The notes: generated from the sequence alone by a model not told the origin. Shown: positions 1 to 8,388, counted from the stretch's first letter. The stretch is DNA of 64,000 bases from Agromyces flavus (GCF_900104685.1 NZ_LT629755.1:1798001-1862000), one strand, 5' to 3'. Program-made: numbers and translations.

Positions 1-467
1 TCATCGAGGGACGCACCGACACCTGGCTCCGTCACGCGGTCACCGAGTCCGCGTACCTCAGCCGCCGCGTGTCGGTCGACGATCCCGGCGGCCTCGCGGG
101 ACTGCTCGCACCGCCGCAGCGCGACGGACTCCTGCTCGCGCTCTGGCTCATCGCGGGCCAGCGGCGTCGCAAGGCGTCCGAGCCGCCGCTCGAGGTGCGG
201 GTCGTGTGCCGCGATGCCGAGGCCGAACCCCAACACGACGCCGACCCGCTCGGCGACGCATCGCGGGTCGCCATCCGATTCGAGGTTTCCGGTGTCACCG
301 CACGGAAGGTCGACGCGGCGACCTGGGAGGCACTCGCTAGTGTCGGAGGACATGACGTCGTCCAGGGACCCGACGGGTTCCGGGTCGACGTGGACTGCCG
401 GATCGAGCCCACGGTCCGTGGAGGCACATCGGCGCCACGCAGCGCCGCTTATCCGAGGGGGGTATGA
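1..467 (+). CDS. C-terminal fragment of a probable sensor kinase
   Basis: The reading frame is open from the left edge and stops at 465-467, so the gene is cut by the window. The visible ~154 residues carry no H-box or ATP-binding box. The tail resembles the last strands of a histidine-kinase ATPase domain: an alanine/leucine helix, a GG turn, then a hydrophobic strand near residues 130-145. The stop lies one base before the start of a LuxR-type response regulator on the same strand, which is the usual kinase-regulator operon layout. Assignment as a kinase therefore rests mainly on context and is tentative. Confidence 0.5.
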   Translation, partial: IEGRTDTWLRHAVTESAYLSRRVSVDDPGGLAGLLAPPQRDGLLLALWLIAGQRRRKASEPPLEVRVVCRDAEAEPQHDADPLGDASRVAIRFEVSGVTARKVDAATWEALASVGGHDVVQGPDGFRVDVDCRIEPTVRGGTSAPRSAAYPRGV

Positions 468-468
468 C

Positions 469-1122
469 GTGGCCGACCTGGAACCGTCGCGCATCCGACT
501 GGCGATCGTCGACGATCATCGCATGCTCCTCGGGGCCCTCTCAGAGTGGCTCCGAGGTGCCGCGTCCGACATCGACCTCGTGGCCGCGGTGCCCTCGTGG
601 TCCGAGCTGCTCGCGCATCCCGCGTTCCCCGTCGACGTGGTCCTGCTCGATCTCGACCTCCGCGACAACATCCCGATCTCGATCAAGCTGTCGACCCTCA
701 AGTCGGCGGGCGTGCGCACCATGCTCATGAGCACCTACTCCGAGCCTGCGGTGGTGCGCGAGGCACTCGGCGCGGGCGCGCTCGGCTACCTCGTGAAGTC
801 CGAGCCCGTCGAGACGATCGTCGAGGCGATCCGCGCCGCGCAGCGCGGCGAGTCGTACCTCAGCCGCGAGCTCGAGGACGCGCTCGACGACGACGGGGCC
901 GCACCGCGCCTGAGCGCGCAGGAGCGCCGCGTCATGGCGCTCTACGGAGCGGGGCAGCCCGTGAAGGCGGTGGCGTTCCAGCTCGGCATCTCGGAGGAGA
1001 CCGCCAAGAGCTACCTCAAGCGCATCCGCGAGAAGTACCGCCTGGCCGGCTACGACGTGGGCACCAAGGTGGCGCTGCGCAAGCGCGCCATCGCCGACGG
1101 CATCCTGCTGCAGTCCGAGTGA
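469..1122 (+). CDS. LuxR/NarL-family response regulator
   Basis: This is a 217-residue two-component response regulator. The N-terminal receiver domain has the acidic pair D15-D16, the phosphoacceptor D61 in VLLDLDL, and a conserved lysine near residue 110 (YLVKSEP). The C-terminal part (about 150-205) is a LuxR-type helix-turn-helix with LSAQERRV and GISEETAKSYL. I chose GTG at 469 because GAGGGG at 455-460 gives correct ribosome-binding spacing and the upstream kinase-like frame stops at 467. It probably receives phosphate from that upstream product. Target genes cannot be told from the sequence. Confidence 0.88.
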   Translation: MADLEPSRIRLAIVDDHRMLLGALSEWLRGAASDIDLVAAVPSWSELLAHPAFPVDVVLLDLDLRDNIPISIKLSTLKSAGVRTMLMSTYSEPAVVREALGAGALGYLVKSEPVETIVEAIRAAQRGESYLSRELEDALDDDGAAPRLSAQERRVMALYGAGQPVKAVAFQLGISEETAKSYLKRIREKYRLAGYDVGTKVALRKRAIADGILLQSE

Positions 1123-1131
1123 GTCGCCACC

Positions 1132-2406
1132 TCAGTCGACGATGGCGCCGATCGCGCCGGTGACCGAGGGCATCGGGATGCCGCGGCGCCGGCGCGCCCG
1201 GTCGAGGGAGAACGTCGCGAGCGCGAGGGCGCTGCCGGCCACGGTGAACAGGAGGCCGACCCACACGGGCGCGACGTAGCCGAGCCCGGCCGCGATCACC
1301 ATGCCGCCGACGATGGCACCGAGGCTGTTGCCGATGTTCAACGCCGAGTGGTTCAGGGCCGCGGCGATCGACTGGCTGTCGCGCGCGATGTCCATCAGGC
1401 GCGCCTGGATCGTCGGCGAGAGCGCCGCGGCGGATGCCCCGACGAGGAAGACACCCGCTCCGAGCCCGAGCGGATGCCACGCGGTGAGCGCCGTGAGCAC
1501 GAGCGAGCCGGCGAGCGTGGCGAAGAACAGATACATCGAGCGTCGCACGCTCCAGTCGGCGAGGCGCCCGCCGACGAGGTTGCCGATCGTCATGCCGAGG
1601 CCGAACACCACGAGCACCACCGGGACGAACGAAGCCGGCAGCCCGGTCACCTCGGTCGCGAGCGGGGCGACGTAGCTGTAGACCGCGAAGAGTCCGCCGA
1701 ACCCGATGGCGCCGATCGCGAGCGCGAACCACGCCTGGACGCGCGTGAAGACCCGGAGCTCGCGCACGATCGTGGCGGACGGGTCGCCGGCCTGCCACGG
1801 CACGGCCGCCGCGACGGCGACGAAGGTCGCCACGAAGATGGCCGCGACGGCGACGTACGCCACGCGCCATCCCGCCTGCTGGCCGAGCCAGGTGATCAGC
1901 GGGACGCCGACGACGTTCGAGATCGTGAGCCCCGAGAGGACGAGTGCGACGCCGCGGGCGCGCTTGCCCGGCCCCATCAGGCCGGCGGCGACGAGGGAGG
2001 CGATGCCGAAGTACGCGCCGTGCGGCAGCGCCGCGGCGAAGCGAGCGGCGACCACGAGCTCGAAGGTCGGCAGCAGCGCCGAGGCGAGCGTTCCGACGCT
2101 GAACGCGGCGAGCAGGACCAGGAGCAGCCGCTTGCGCGGCCAGCGCGCGGCCGCGGCGGCGATGGTGGGCGCGCCGACCACCACGCCGAGCGCGTACGCC
2201 GAGATGATCCATCCGGCCGCGGCGTTGGCCGCCTCGGTCGATGTCGCGGCCAGGCCGGGCAGGAGGTCGGCGGCCATGTCGGGCAGCAGCCCCATCGCGA
2301 CGAACTCGGTCGCGCCGATGCCGAAGCCGCCCATCGCGAGGGCGAGGAGCGCGAGACGGATACGGGCCGGCGACAAGGTCGTCGGCCCGTCGGAAGCGTG
2401 GGTCAC
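1132..2406 (-). CDS. MFS transporter, DHA1 (AraJ/YdhP-like) drug/sugar efflux family
   Basis: This 424-residue integral membrane protein has about 12 hydrophobic segments and is a proton-driven exporter of the major facilitator superfamily. The N-terminus contains GIGATEFVAMGLLPDMA, the signature of the AraJ/YdhP/CmlA-type DHA1 exporters. An arginine/lysine-rich loop (RWPRKR) follows the second segment. Substrate is unknown; members export chloramphenicol, arabinose or other small molecules. The frame stays open upstream to 2652, but that extension is Arg-rich and unlike a protein, so I start at GTG 2406. A CATGAT -10-like hexamer lies six bases ahead and a perfect palindrome covers the promoter, suggesting repressor control. 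Confidence 0.88.
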   Translation of the reverse strand: MTHASDGPTTLSPARIRLALLALAMGGFGIGATEFVAMGLLPDMAADLLPGLAATSTEAANAAAGWIISAYALGVVVGAPTIAAAAARWPRKRLLLVLLAAFSVGTLASALLPTFELVVAARFAAALPHGAYFGIASLVAAGLMGPGKRARGVALVLSGLTISNVVGVPLITWLGQQAGWRVAYVAVAAIFVATFVAVAAAVPWQAGDPSATIVRELRVFTRVQAWFALAIGAIGFGGLFAVYSYVAPLATEVTGLPASFVPVVLVVFGLGMTIGNLVGGRLADWSVRRSMYLFFATLAGSLVLTALTAWHPLGLGAGVFLVGASAAALSPTIQARLMDIARDSQSIAAALNHSALNIGNSLGAIVGGMVIAAGLGYVAPVWVGLLFTVAGSALALATFSLDRARRRRGIPMPSVTGAIGAIVD

Positions 2407-2412
2407 CCGACG

Positions 2413-2440
2413 ATCATGCCATGGATCGAATCGATTCGAT
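2413..2440 (-). promoter_or_regulatory. Probable MFS promoter with perfect 16-bp palindromic operator
   Basis: The bases 2425-2440 read ATCGAATCGATTCGAT, which is identical to its own reverse complement. Transcribing leftward, a -10-like CATGAT (2413-2418) sits six bases before the GTG start at 2406. The palindrome therefore falls in the -10/-35 spacer region, a classic repressor position. No regulator gene lies next to it, so the cognate protein is unknown; a TetR- or MarR-type dimer would suit the symmetry. Confidence 0.55.
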
Positions 2441-2489
2441 AATCGGGAGCCGCGAGCCCGACTCGCGGCGGCGTGCTCGGAGCAGGCCG

Positions 2490-2798
2490 TCAGCCGTCGT
2501 TCTCGAGGGCCGCCTCGAGCCGATCGAGCTTGGCCTCGATCTCGCCGGTGTAGCCGGGCCGGATGTCGGCCTTGAGCACGAGCGACACGCGCGAGCCGTA
2601 GTCGGCGACCGCGTCGCACGCGTCGCGGATCACCCGGAACACCTCGTCCCACTCCCCCTCGATCTCGGTGAACATCGAGGTCGTTCGATTCGGCAACCCG
2701 GACTCGCGCACGATGCGCACCGCCTCGGCGACCGCGTCGTGCACCGAGCCGTCGCTGCGGCCGGTGCCGCTCGGAGCGACGGAGAACGCGACCAGCAT
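2490..2798 (-). CDS. Thiamine-binding protein, MTH1187/YkoF (UPF0045) family
   Basis: This is a small (102 residue) ferredoxin-fold protein of the MTH1187 family. It begins MLVAFSVAPSGTG and carries the typical HDAVAEAVRIVRESGL and TTSMFTEIEGEWDEV segments. Family members bind thiamine or its precursor HMP and form tetramers; they are cytosolic binding proteins rather than enzymes. ATG 2798 is preferred over the in-frame GTG at 2813 because a perfect GGAGGAG ribosome-binding site lies immediately between the two. It sits 34 bases downstream of the GT87-like gene on the same strand, so the two may be co-transcribed, although no functional link is obvious. Confidence 0.85.
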   Translation of the reverse strand: MLVAFSVAPSGTGRSDGSVHDAVAEAVRIVRESGLPNRTTSMFTEIEGEWDEVFRVIRDACDAVADYGSRVSLVLKADIRPGYTGEIEAKLDRLEAALENDG

Positions 2799-2832
2799 GG
2801 GTACTCCTCCCACCCGGCGCGCGCCCGAATCC

Positions 2833-4110
2833 TCAGGCCTCGGGATTCCTCGACGGCGCGCGCGCGGACCCAGCCTGCCACACCGCCCGCACGGCCCACG
2901 CGAGCAGCACGAGCAGCAGCAGCACCTTGACCGTCAGCAGCAGCACGAATCCCGGATTGGCGATGAGCAGCCATCCGTACCAGTACGGATAGATCACGTG
3001 GGTCAGCACGGCGACGGCCGCGGCCAGGGCGGCCGGCACCAGGTACCGCGAACCGCCCAGCACGAGGCCGAGCACGACCGGTGCGGCCAGCCAGGTGGCG
3101 AACTGCGGCGACCCGACCTTGTTCGCCACCATCAGCACGGTCGTGAAGCCGACCGCGAGCGGCGGAAGCACCGCCACGAGCGGGGCGCCGCGCCGAACCG
3201 CCCGGATGCCGGCCACGAGCACGACGGCCACGCCGATCGCCATCAGGGGCGTGGTGAGCGCGGCCGCTACCTCCGCTCCCGGACCGGCGATCTGGAACGT
3301 CAGGATGTCGCGGTCGTACACGATCGTCGCCTCGGACGTCCCGGCAACGATCCACCACAGCCACGGCACCGCGAAGGGGGACTCGACCTGGAGGCCGCGA
3401 CCCGCCTGCTCGGCGATGAAGCCGAGGGCGTTCGCCCCGGAGCCGGCGAGCAGGCTCACGCCGAGGATGCCGACGGTGAGCGCCGCACCGACGATGACGA
3501 CCTCGCCGCGCCGGCGGACGGCCACGACGACCGCCGCGAACAGCGCGGCGGGCCACACCTTGATCCACGCGCCGATGGTGAGCATCGCGGCCGCGAGGCG
3601 CGGGCGACCCGCCGCCCACAGCAATCCGACGATCGCGAATGGCACCGTCACCGCATCGATGCGACCGAGCGCGATCGGTCCGAGCAGCAGCAGGAATGCC
3701 AGCCACCACCACGCGGCCGCGCGTCGCCGACGGGACAGCGTGCCGACGCCGAGCAGTACCGCGAACGCGATCGCGTCGAGCATCGTGACCATCCCGAGCC
3801 ACGTGGCCCCGTAGAAGTCCGAACCGAAGGCGAGGGCGGCCGTCATGGGCGCGAACGCCAGGATCGGGTACACCCAGGGCACGTCGATGCCCATCCGCAC
3901 CCAGCCCTGCTGCGCCGTCTCGGCCCAGACCCGATAGACGAGCGTCACGTCGCCGAGCGCATTGCCCACACCCGAGAGGTTGACGGCCACGAGCACGGCG
4001 TGGACGACCGCGAACGCGATCCACAGCGCCGCGCGGCCGCCGAGCCGTCGGCGGAGGCCGCCCGTCCGGCGCTCCGACCCTTCGGCTGCACCGACGACCT
4101 GCTCCGCCAT
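2833..4110 (-). CDS. GT87-family (DUF2029) polyprenol-phosphate-mannose mannosyltransferase
   Basis: This 425-residue polytopic membrane protein has about ten hydrophobic segments. It contains the family motifs of glycosyltransferase family 87: a PWVYPILAF loop after the first segment and a WIKVWPAALF stretch near residue 190. GT87 enzymes in actinobacteria transfer mannose from polyprenyl-phosphate-mannose to cell-envelope glycans on the outer face of the membrane. An earlier in-frame GTG at 4137 exists, but TAGGCT eight bases ahead of ATG 4110 argues for the shorter form on a leaderless mRNA. The exact acceptor cannot be told. Confidence 0.78.
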   Translation of the reverse strand: MAEQVVGAAEGSERRTGGLRRRLGGRAALWIAFAVVHAVLVAVNLSGVGNALGDVTLVYRVWAETAQQGWVRMGIDVPWVYPILAFAPMTAALAFGSDFYGATWLGMVTMLDAIAFAVLLGVGTLSRRRRAAAWWWLAFLLLLGPIALGRIDAVTVPFAIVGLLWAAGRPRLAAAMLTIGAWIKVWPAALFAAVVVAVRRRGEVVIVGAALTVGILGVSLLAGSGANALGFIAEQAGRGLQVESPFAVPWLWWIVAGTSEATIVYDRDILTFQIAGPGAEVAAALTTPLMAIGVAVVLVAGIRAVRRGAPLVAVLPPLAVGFTTVLMVANKVGSPQFATWLAAPVVLGLVLGGSRYLVPAALAAAVAVLTHVIYPYWYGWLLIANPGFVLLLTVKVLLLLVLLAWAVRAVWQAGSARAPSRNPEA

Positions 4111-4118
4111 GGCACCCG

Positions 4119-4124
4119 AGCCTA
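4119..4124 (-). promoter_or_regulatory. -10 hexamer TAGGCT of the GT87 gene (leaderless)
   Basis: TAGGCT on the minus strand ends eight bases before ATG 4110. That spacing places the predicted transcript start at or next to the start codon, and it supports this ATG over GTG 4137. No clear -35 is visible. Confidence 0.45.
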
Positions 4125-4147
4125 ACGAACGCGTCACAGTACGCCGA

Positions 4148-4999
4148 CTAGCGGCCGAGCAGGCCGCCGATCACCCGAGGAACGGCGCCGGCGACATCCA
4201 TCGCGGTGACCGGGCCGCCGTCCCACGCGTCGCTCGCCCGGCGCGCCGCCTCGGAGTGGATGAAGGCGGCCGTCGCGGCGAGGTGGGTGATCGCCGTGGC
4301 GTCGGCCGCGAGCCGCTCATGGTGGGTCGCCGCGAGCGCGCCGATGATGCCGCCGAGCACGTCCCCGGTTCCGGCGCTCGCGAGCCAGTGCGTCGACTCC
4401 GTCACCGTGAGTCGTGTGCCGTCGGGGTCGCAGACGTGGGTCACGGCGCCCTTGAGGAGCACCGCGACCTGCAGCTCGTGCGCGGCACGGGCCGCGGAAC
4501 CGGCGGGGTCGTCCTCGATCTGCTCGACGGAGCCGTCGATGTCGCGGTCGGCGAGCAGGCGCGCGAGTTCGCGGGCGTGGGGCGTGATCACGGTCGGTCC
4601 GGAATGGCTGCCGACGAGGTCGAGGCCTCCGGCGTCGAGCACGATCGGCTCGCCGGACGCGAGGGCGTGCTGCAGGTCGCCGGCGAGCACGAACGAGCGC
4701 CGATCGGCGTCCATGCCCGAACCGAGCAGCCAGGCCTGCACGCGCCCGGGTACGGCCACGGTCTCGGGACGCGCGGCGAGGACCGCCTGGCGCACCGCGC
4801 GAGGGCCGGTGAAGCGGACCATGCCGACGCCCGTGCGATGCGCCGCCTCGACGCCCAGCACGGCGGCGCCGGGGAAGTCGGGCGACCCGGTGATGACCCC
4901 GAGCACGCCACGGCGGTACTTGTCATCGTCGGCCGTGGGAGCGGTGAGCCATGCGGATGCGTCCTCGGCGGTCCATTCACGCCATGCGCCGGTGGTCAT
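4148..4999 (-). CDS. nnrD: ADP-dependent NAD(P)H-hydrate dehydratase
   Basis: This 283-residue cytosolic enzyme belongs to the ribokinase-like NnrD/CARKD family. It repairs hydrated NADH or NADPH (NADHX) by ADP- or ATP-dependent dehydration. The frame shows the YRRGVLGVITGS start of the domain, the nucleotide/substrate loop ITPHARELARLL, a VLLKGAVTH segment and the catalytic GTGDVLGGIIGAL motif near the C-terminus. The epimerase partner NnrE is not fused here, unlike in E. coli, and is not seen nearby. The ATG at 4999 is preceded at six bases by TATCGT, consistent with a leaderless transcript. It is divergent from the HAD gene. Confidence 0.9.
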   Translation of the reverse strand: MTTGAWREWTAEDASAWLTAPTADDDKYRRGVLGVITGSPDFPGAAVLGVEAAHRTGVGMVRFTGPRAVRQAVLAARPETVAVPGRVQAWLLGSGMDADRRSFVLAGDLQHALASGEPIVLDAGGLDLVGSHSGPTVITPHARELARLLADRDIDGSVEQIEDDPAGSAARAAHELQVAVLLKGAVTHVCDPDGTRLTVTESTHWLASAGTGDVLGGIIGALAATHHERLAADATAITHLAATAAFIHSEAARRASDAWDGGPVTAMDVAGAVPRVIGGLLGR

Positions 5000-5005
5000 G
5001 ACCCA

Positions 5006-5015
5006 ACGATAGGTT
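5006..5015. promoter_or_regulatory. Overlapping divergent -10 hexamers for nnrD and the HAD gene
   Basis: Only 23 bases separate the two start codons. TATCGT on the minus strand (5011-5006) ends six bases before the nnrD ATG. TAGGTT on the plus strand (5010-5015) ends seven bases before the HAD ATG. The two hexamers share bases, so the promoters should be mutually exclusive and each mRNA should be leaderless. Confidence 0.5.
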
Positions 5016-5022
5016 GAAGGGT

Positions 5023-5658
5023 ATGCCCCCGACCAATCTGCCGCCGATCAGCCTGGCGCCCCGCGTCGTCGTCTTCGACTACGGCGAGGTGATCTCGCGT
5101 GCGCCGTCCGAGGCCGATCGCGCCGCGCTCGTCGCGCGATCCGGCGCCGACGACGCCGACTTCTGGCCGGCGTACTGGGAGCACCGCGACGAGCTCGACC
5201 GGGGCACGCTCTCGATCGCCGACTACTGGGCGGGCGTCGCCGACCGACTGGGCATGTCGTGGTCGGCGCTCGACGTCCACGAGCTCTGGGCCCTCGACCA
5301 TCGCAGCTGGCTGAGCGTCGATCCCGCGACGCTGGCGGTGCTGCACGCGCTGCACGAAGGGGGCACGCGGATGGCGCTGCTCTCGAATGCCGGGGCCGAC
5401 TTCGCCGGGTGGCTCCGGAACGGGTCGTTCGCGTCGCTGTTCGAGCACGTCTTCGTCAGCGGCGAGCTGGGCATGATCAAGCCGGGCGCCGACGTCTACG
5501 GCCACGTCATGGCCGAACTCGGCATCGGGCCGTCCGAGTTGCTCTTCGTCGACAACAAGGCGGTGAACGTCGAGGGTGCGCGCGCCGTGGGCGGCGACGG
5601 GCATGTCTTCACGGATGCCGCGGGGCTCGAGTCCTGGCTGCGAGGGCTCGCGGCATGA
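5023..5658 (+). CDS. HAD-IA superfamily hydrolase (YihX-like phosphatase)
   Basis: This 211-residue cytosolic haloacid-dehalogenase-fold protein probably hydrolyses a small phosphate ester. Motif I appears as VVFDYGEV near residues 15-22, motif II as LLSNAG, motif III lysine in MIKPGADVY, and motif IV as LFVDNKAVNVEGA. In YihX-type enzymes motif IV normally reads DD; here the second Asp is Asn. The first Asp is retained, but motif I lacks the usual second acid (DYG in place of DxD), which is common in this subgroup. ATG 5023 is chosen over TTG 5014. Its stop overlaps the start of the OYE gene (ATGA), so the two form an operon. Confidence 0.82.
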   Translation: MPPTNLPPISLAPRVVVFDYGEVISRAPSEADRAALVARSGADDADFWPAYWEHRDELDRGTLSIADYWAGVADRLGMSWSALDVHELWALDHRSWLSVDPATLAVLHALHEGGTRMALLSNAGADFAGWLRNGSFASLFEHVFVSGELGMIKPGADVYGHVMAELGIGPSELLFVDNKAVNVEGARAVGGDGHVFTDAAGLESWLRGLAA

Positions 5659-6797
5659 GCGCCGCCACGACTCCCGCGCCGGGCGCGGTCCGCACCGACG
5701 ACGTGCCGGCGCTCTTCCGGCCCATCCGCATCCGCGAACTCGAGATCCGCAACCGCGTGTGGGTGCCGCCGCTCTGCCAGTACTCGGTGACCGAGCTCGA
5801 CGGCGTGCCGCACGACTGGCATCTCGTGCACCTCGGGTCGATGGCGGCGGGCGGTGCCGGGCTGGTCATCGCCGAGGCCACCGCGGTGAGTCCCGAGGGT
5901 CGCATCTCCGATCACGACACCGGCATCTGGAACGACGCGCAGGCCGAGGCGTGGGCGCGCGTCACGCGATTCATCCGGTCGCAGGGCGCCGCCTCCGGCA
6001 TCCAACTCGCGCATGCCGGCCGCAAGGCGTCGGTGTGGCAGGAGCACCTGCGCAGACCCGGGTCGCAGCCGATCGAGGAGGGCGGCTGGCAGACCGTCGC
6101 GCCGTCGGCGATCGCCTTCGACGGTCTGCGCGAGCCCGTCGCGCTCGACGAGGACGGCATCCTCGCCGTGATCGAGGACTTCCGGACGGCCGCGCGTCGT
6201 GCGGTCGAGGCGGGCTTCGACGTGATCGAGGTGCACGCCGCGCACGGCTACCTCGTGCACCAGTTCCTCTCGCCGCTGTCGAACCGGCGCGACGATCGGT
6301 GGGGCGGCCCGCTCGAGAACCGGGCGCGACTCCTGCTCGAGCTCGTCCGCGTCGTTCGAGCCGAGATCGGCGAGCGGATGCCGCTGTTCGTGCGGTTCTC
6401 GGCGACCGACTGGGCCGCGGGCGGATGGGACGAGGAGCAGACCGCGACCGTCGCCCGCTGGGCCGCCGAAGCGGGCGCCGACTTCTTCGACATCTCCACG
6501 GGCGGGCTCATGCGCGACGTGCAGATCCCGGTCGGGCCGGCCTACCAGGCGGCCCACGCCGAGTTCGTGGCGGGGCGCGCGGGCGTCTCGGTGTCGGCCG
6601 TGGGTCGCATCACGACCGCGGCGCAGGCCGAGGCGCTCGTCGCCTCCGGGGCCGCCGACGCGGTGATGTTCGGCAAGGCGATGATGCGCGACCCGCACTT
6701 CGCGCTGCGCGCCGCCTACGAACTCGGCGCCGGATGGGCGATGTGGCCGCCGCAGTACCTCCGCGCCCGGGCGGAGGTCAACGACGGCGAGTTCTGA
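5655..6797 (+). CDS. NADH:flavin oxidoreductase, Old Yellow Enzyme (YqjM-like)
   Basis: This 380-residue FMN-dependent TIM-barrel ene-reductase reduces activated C=C bonds with NAD(P)H. It shows the YqjM-type PPLCQYS sequence with the redox-tuning Cys near residue 42. The VIEVHAAHGYLVHQFLSPL segment supplies the paired substrate-binding histidines, and SNRRDDRWGG plus the VSAVGRI and VMFGKAMMRDP phosphate-binding ends are present. It overlaps the upstream HAD gene by four bases and is probably co-translated with it. Members of this class act in xenobiotic and electrophile detoxification; the natural substrate is unknown. Confidence 0.92.
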   Translation: MSAATTPAPGAVRTDDVPALFRPIRIRELEIRNRVWVPPLCQYSVTELDGVPHDWHLVHLGSMAAGGAGLVIAEATAVSPEGRISDHDTGIWNDAQAEAWARVTRFIRSQGAASGIQLAHAGRKASVWQEHLRRPGSQPIEEGGWQTVAPSAIAFDGLREPVALDEDGILAVIEDFRTAARRAVEAGFDVIEVHAAHGYLVHQFLSPLSNRRDDRWGGPLENRARLLLELVRVVRAEIGERMPLFVRFSATDWAAGGWDEEQTATVARWAAEAGADFFDISTGGLMRDVQIPVGPAYQAAHAEFVAGRAGVSVSAVGRITTAAQAEALVASGAADAVMFGKAMMRDPHFALRAAYELGAGWAMWPPQYLRARAEVNDGEF

Positions 6798-6830
6798 CGG
6801 CGGTGCCTGCTTCGTCGACCTGCTGCGGCA

Positions 6831-7253
6831 TCAGAGGCGGGCGTCGGCCATCACGGCCCTCGCCTCATCCATCGACATCTGGTTGGGCTGGGCGAGCGAG
6901 ATGATGTTGCCCTCGCTGTCGTCGAACCACGCTCCGCGCTCGCCGTTCATCTCGACGACGCCGTTCTCGGTCTTGATGCCCGGCAGGTCGTACTCGTGGA
7001 ACTCGACGCCCTTCGCACGGAGCGCGGCCATGTCCCGATCGAGGTCGTCGGTCAGGATCGACAACGCCGTCGCCCTGTTCGTGCCCGCGAACTGGGACTC
7101 GTAGATGAGGACGCCCACACCGCCGATGACGTAGAAGTCGGCCATGCCGTCGTTGCGCACCGGCACGAGCCCGAACACGTCCTTCCAGAACTTGCGTGCG
7201 CGCTCCTGGTCGGAGGCGGCGAGGGTGGCCAGAGCGATGGAATTCTCGAACAT
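6831..7253 (-). CDS. VOC (glyoxalase/bleomycin-resistance fold) family protein
   Basis: This 140-residue single-domain vicinal-oxygen-chelate protein has the paired beta-alpha-beta-beta-beta modules, with DQERARKFWKDVFGL in the first helix and WFDDSEGNIISLAQP in the last strand. Proteins of this kind are metal-dependent isomerases, dioxygenases or antibiotic-binding proteins, and the sequence does not discriminate. The start is ATG 7253, supported by GAGGTG about five bases upstream. It converges with the OYE gene across a 33-base gap. Confidence 0.82.
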   Translation of the reverse strand: MFENSIALATLAASDQERARKFWKDVFGLVPVRNDGMADFYVIGGVGVLIYESQFAGTNRATALSILTDDLDRDMAALRAKGVEFHEYDLPGIKTENGVVEMNGERGAWFDDSEGNIISLAQPNQMSMDEARAVMADARL

Positions 7254-7350
7254 GAGTGCACCTCGGTTCTCGTGACGCGCGAAGTCTACGCCGCACCCGG
7301 CTCGGGCCGCGCCTCCCCTCCGGGTGGCGTCCGGCCCGGCCGCAGCGGTC

Positions 7351-8388
7351 TCAGCCTCGCCGAGTGGCGTCCTCGACCTCGCCGACGAGCTCCTCGATGA
7401 TGTCCTCGAGGAAGATGACGCCGGTGGTGGCGCCCTGGTCGTCGAACGCCCTCGCGACGTGCGCGCCCTGGCGTCGCATGGTCGCGAGCGCATCCTCGAG
7501 ATCGGTGCCCGCGAAGATCGACACGAGTCGCCGCACGCGCTTGGGCGGCAGTGGGTCGTCGAACTCGTCCTCGTCGAGGTCGATGACGTCCTTGAGGTGC
7601 ACGTAGCCGTCGGGCTCGCCGTCGGGGCCCGCGAGCACGTACCGCGAGAAGCCGCGGCGCGCGACAGCGCGCTCGACGTCGGCCGGCGTCGCCTCCGCGG
7701 GGAGGCAGACCAGCTCGGACATCGGCACCGCGACATCCCGCACCTGCTTGGTCGTGAACTCGAACGCGGCCGAGAGCGTGCCGCTCGCATCCTCGAGCAC
7801 GCCCTCGCGGCGCGACTGGTCGACGATCGTCTGCACCTCCTCGAGCGTGTACGTCGAGGTCGCCTCGTTCTTCGGCTCGACGCCGAACAGGCGCAGCACG
7901 CCGTTGGCCGTCGCATTGAGCGCGACGATGACCGGACGGAAGATCCGCGCGACGAAGACGAGCGGCGGAGCGAGTACGAGCACCGCGCGATCCGGCAGCG
8001 AGAACGACAGGTTCTTCGGCACCATCTCGCCGAGCACGACGTGCAGGTACGACACGAGCACGAGCGCGACGACGAAGGCGATCGTGGAGACGACCTCCTC
8101 GGACCAGCCGGTGACCGCGAGGGGGACCTCGAGCAGGTGGTGGATCGCGGGCTCGGAGACGGTGAGGATCAGCAGCGAGCAGATCGTGATGCCGAGCTGG
8201 CTCATGGCGAGCATGAGCGTGGCATGCTCCATCGCCCACAGGGCGGTCCTGGCGCTGCGCCGTCCCTTCTCGGCGAGGGGCTCGATCTGGGAACGCCGCG
8301 CGGAGATGACCGCGAACTCGGCGCCGACGAAGAAGGCGTTGCCGAGCAGCAGCACGAACAGCCAGGCGAGTCCGGCCCAGTCGCTCAT
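7351..8388 (-). CDS. CNNM/CorC (hemolysin C)-family transporter, second of a pair
   Basis: This 345-residue membrane protein has an N-terminal DUF21/CNNM domain of three to four hydrophobic segments (GNAFFVGAEFAVISARR, the family signature), then two CBS motifs around residues 200-330. It lacks a clear C-terminal CorC_HlyC domain, so it ends with the CBS pair. Homologues handle magnesium or cobalt efflux; annotation as hemolysin is historical. The gene starts inside the upstream paralogue's stop (ATGA overlap), so the two are translated together and may form a heteromer. Confidence 0.88.
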   Translation of the reverse strand: MSDWAGLAWLFVLLLGNAFFVGAEFAVISARRSQIEPLAEKGRRSARTALWAMEHATLMLAMSQLGITICSLLILTVSEPAIHHLLEVPLAVTGWSEEVVSTIAFVVALVLVSYLHVVLGEMVPKNLSFSLPDRAVLVLAPPLVFVARIFRPVIVALNATANGVLRLFGVEPKNEATSTYTLEEVQTIVDQSRREGVLEDASGTLSAAFEFTTKQVRDVAVPMSELVCLPAEATPADVERAVARRGFSRYVLAGPDGEPDGYVHLKDVIDLDEDEFDDPLPPKRVRRLVSIFAGTDLEDALATMRRQGAHVARAFDDQGATTGVIFLEDIIEELVGEVEDATRRG

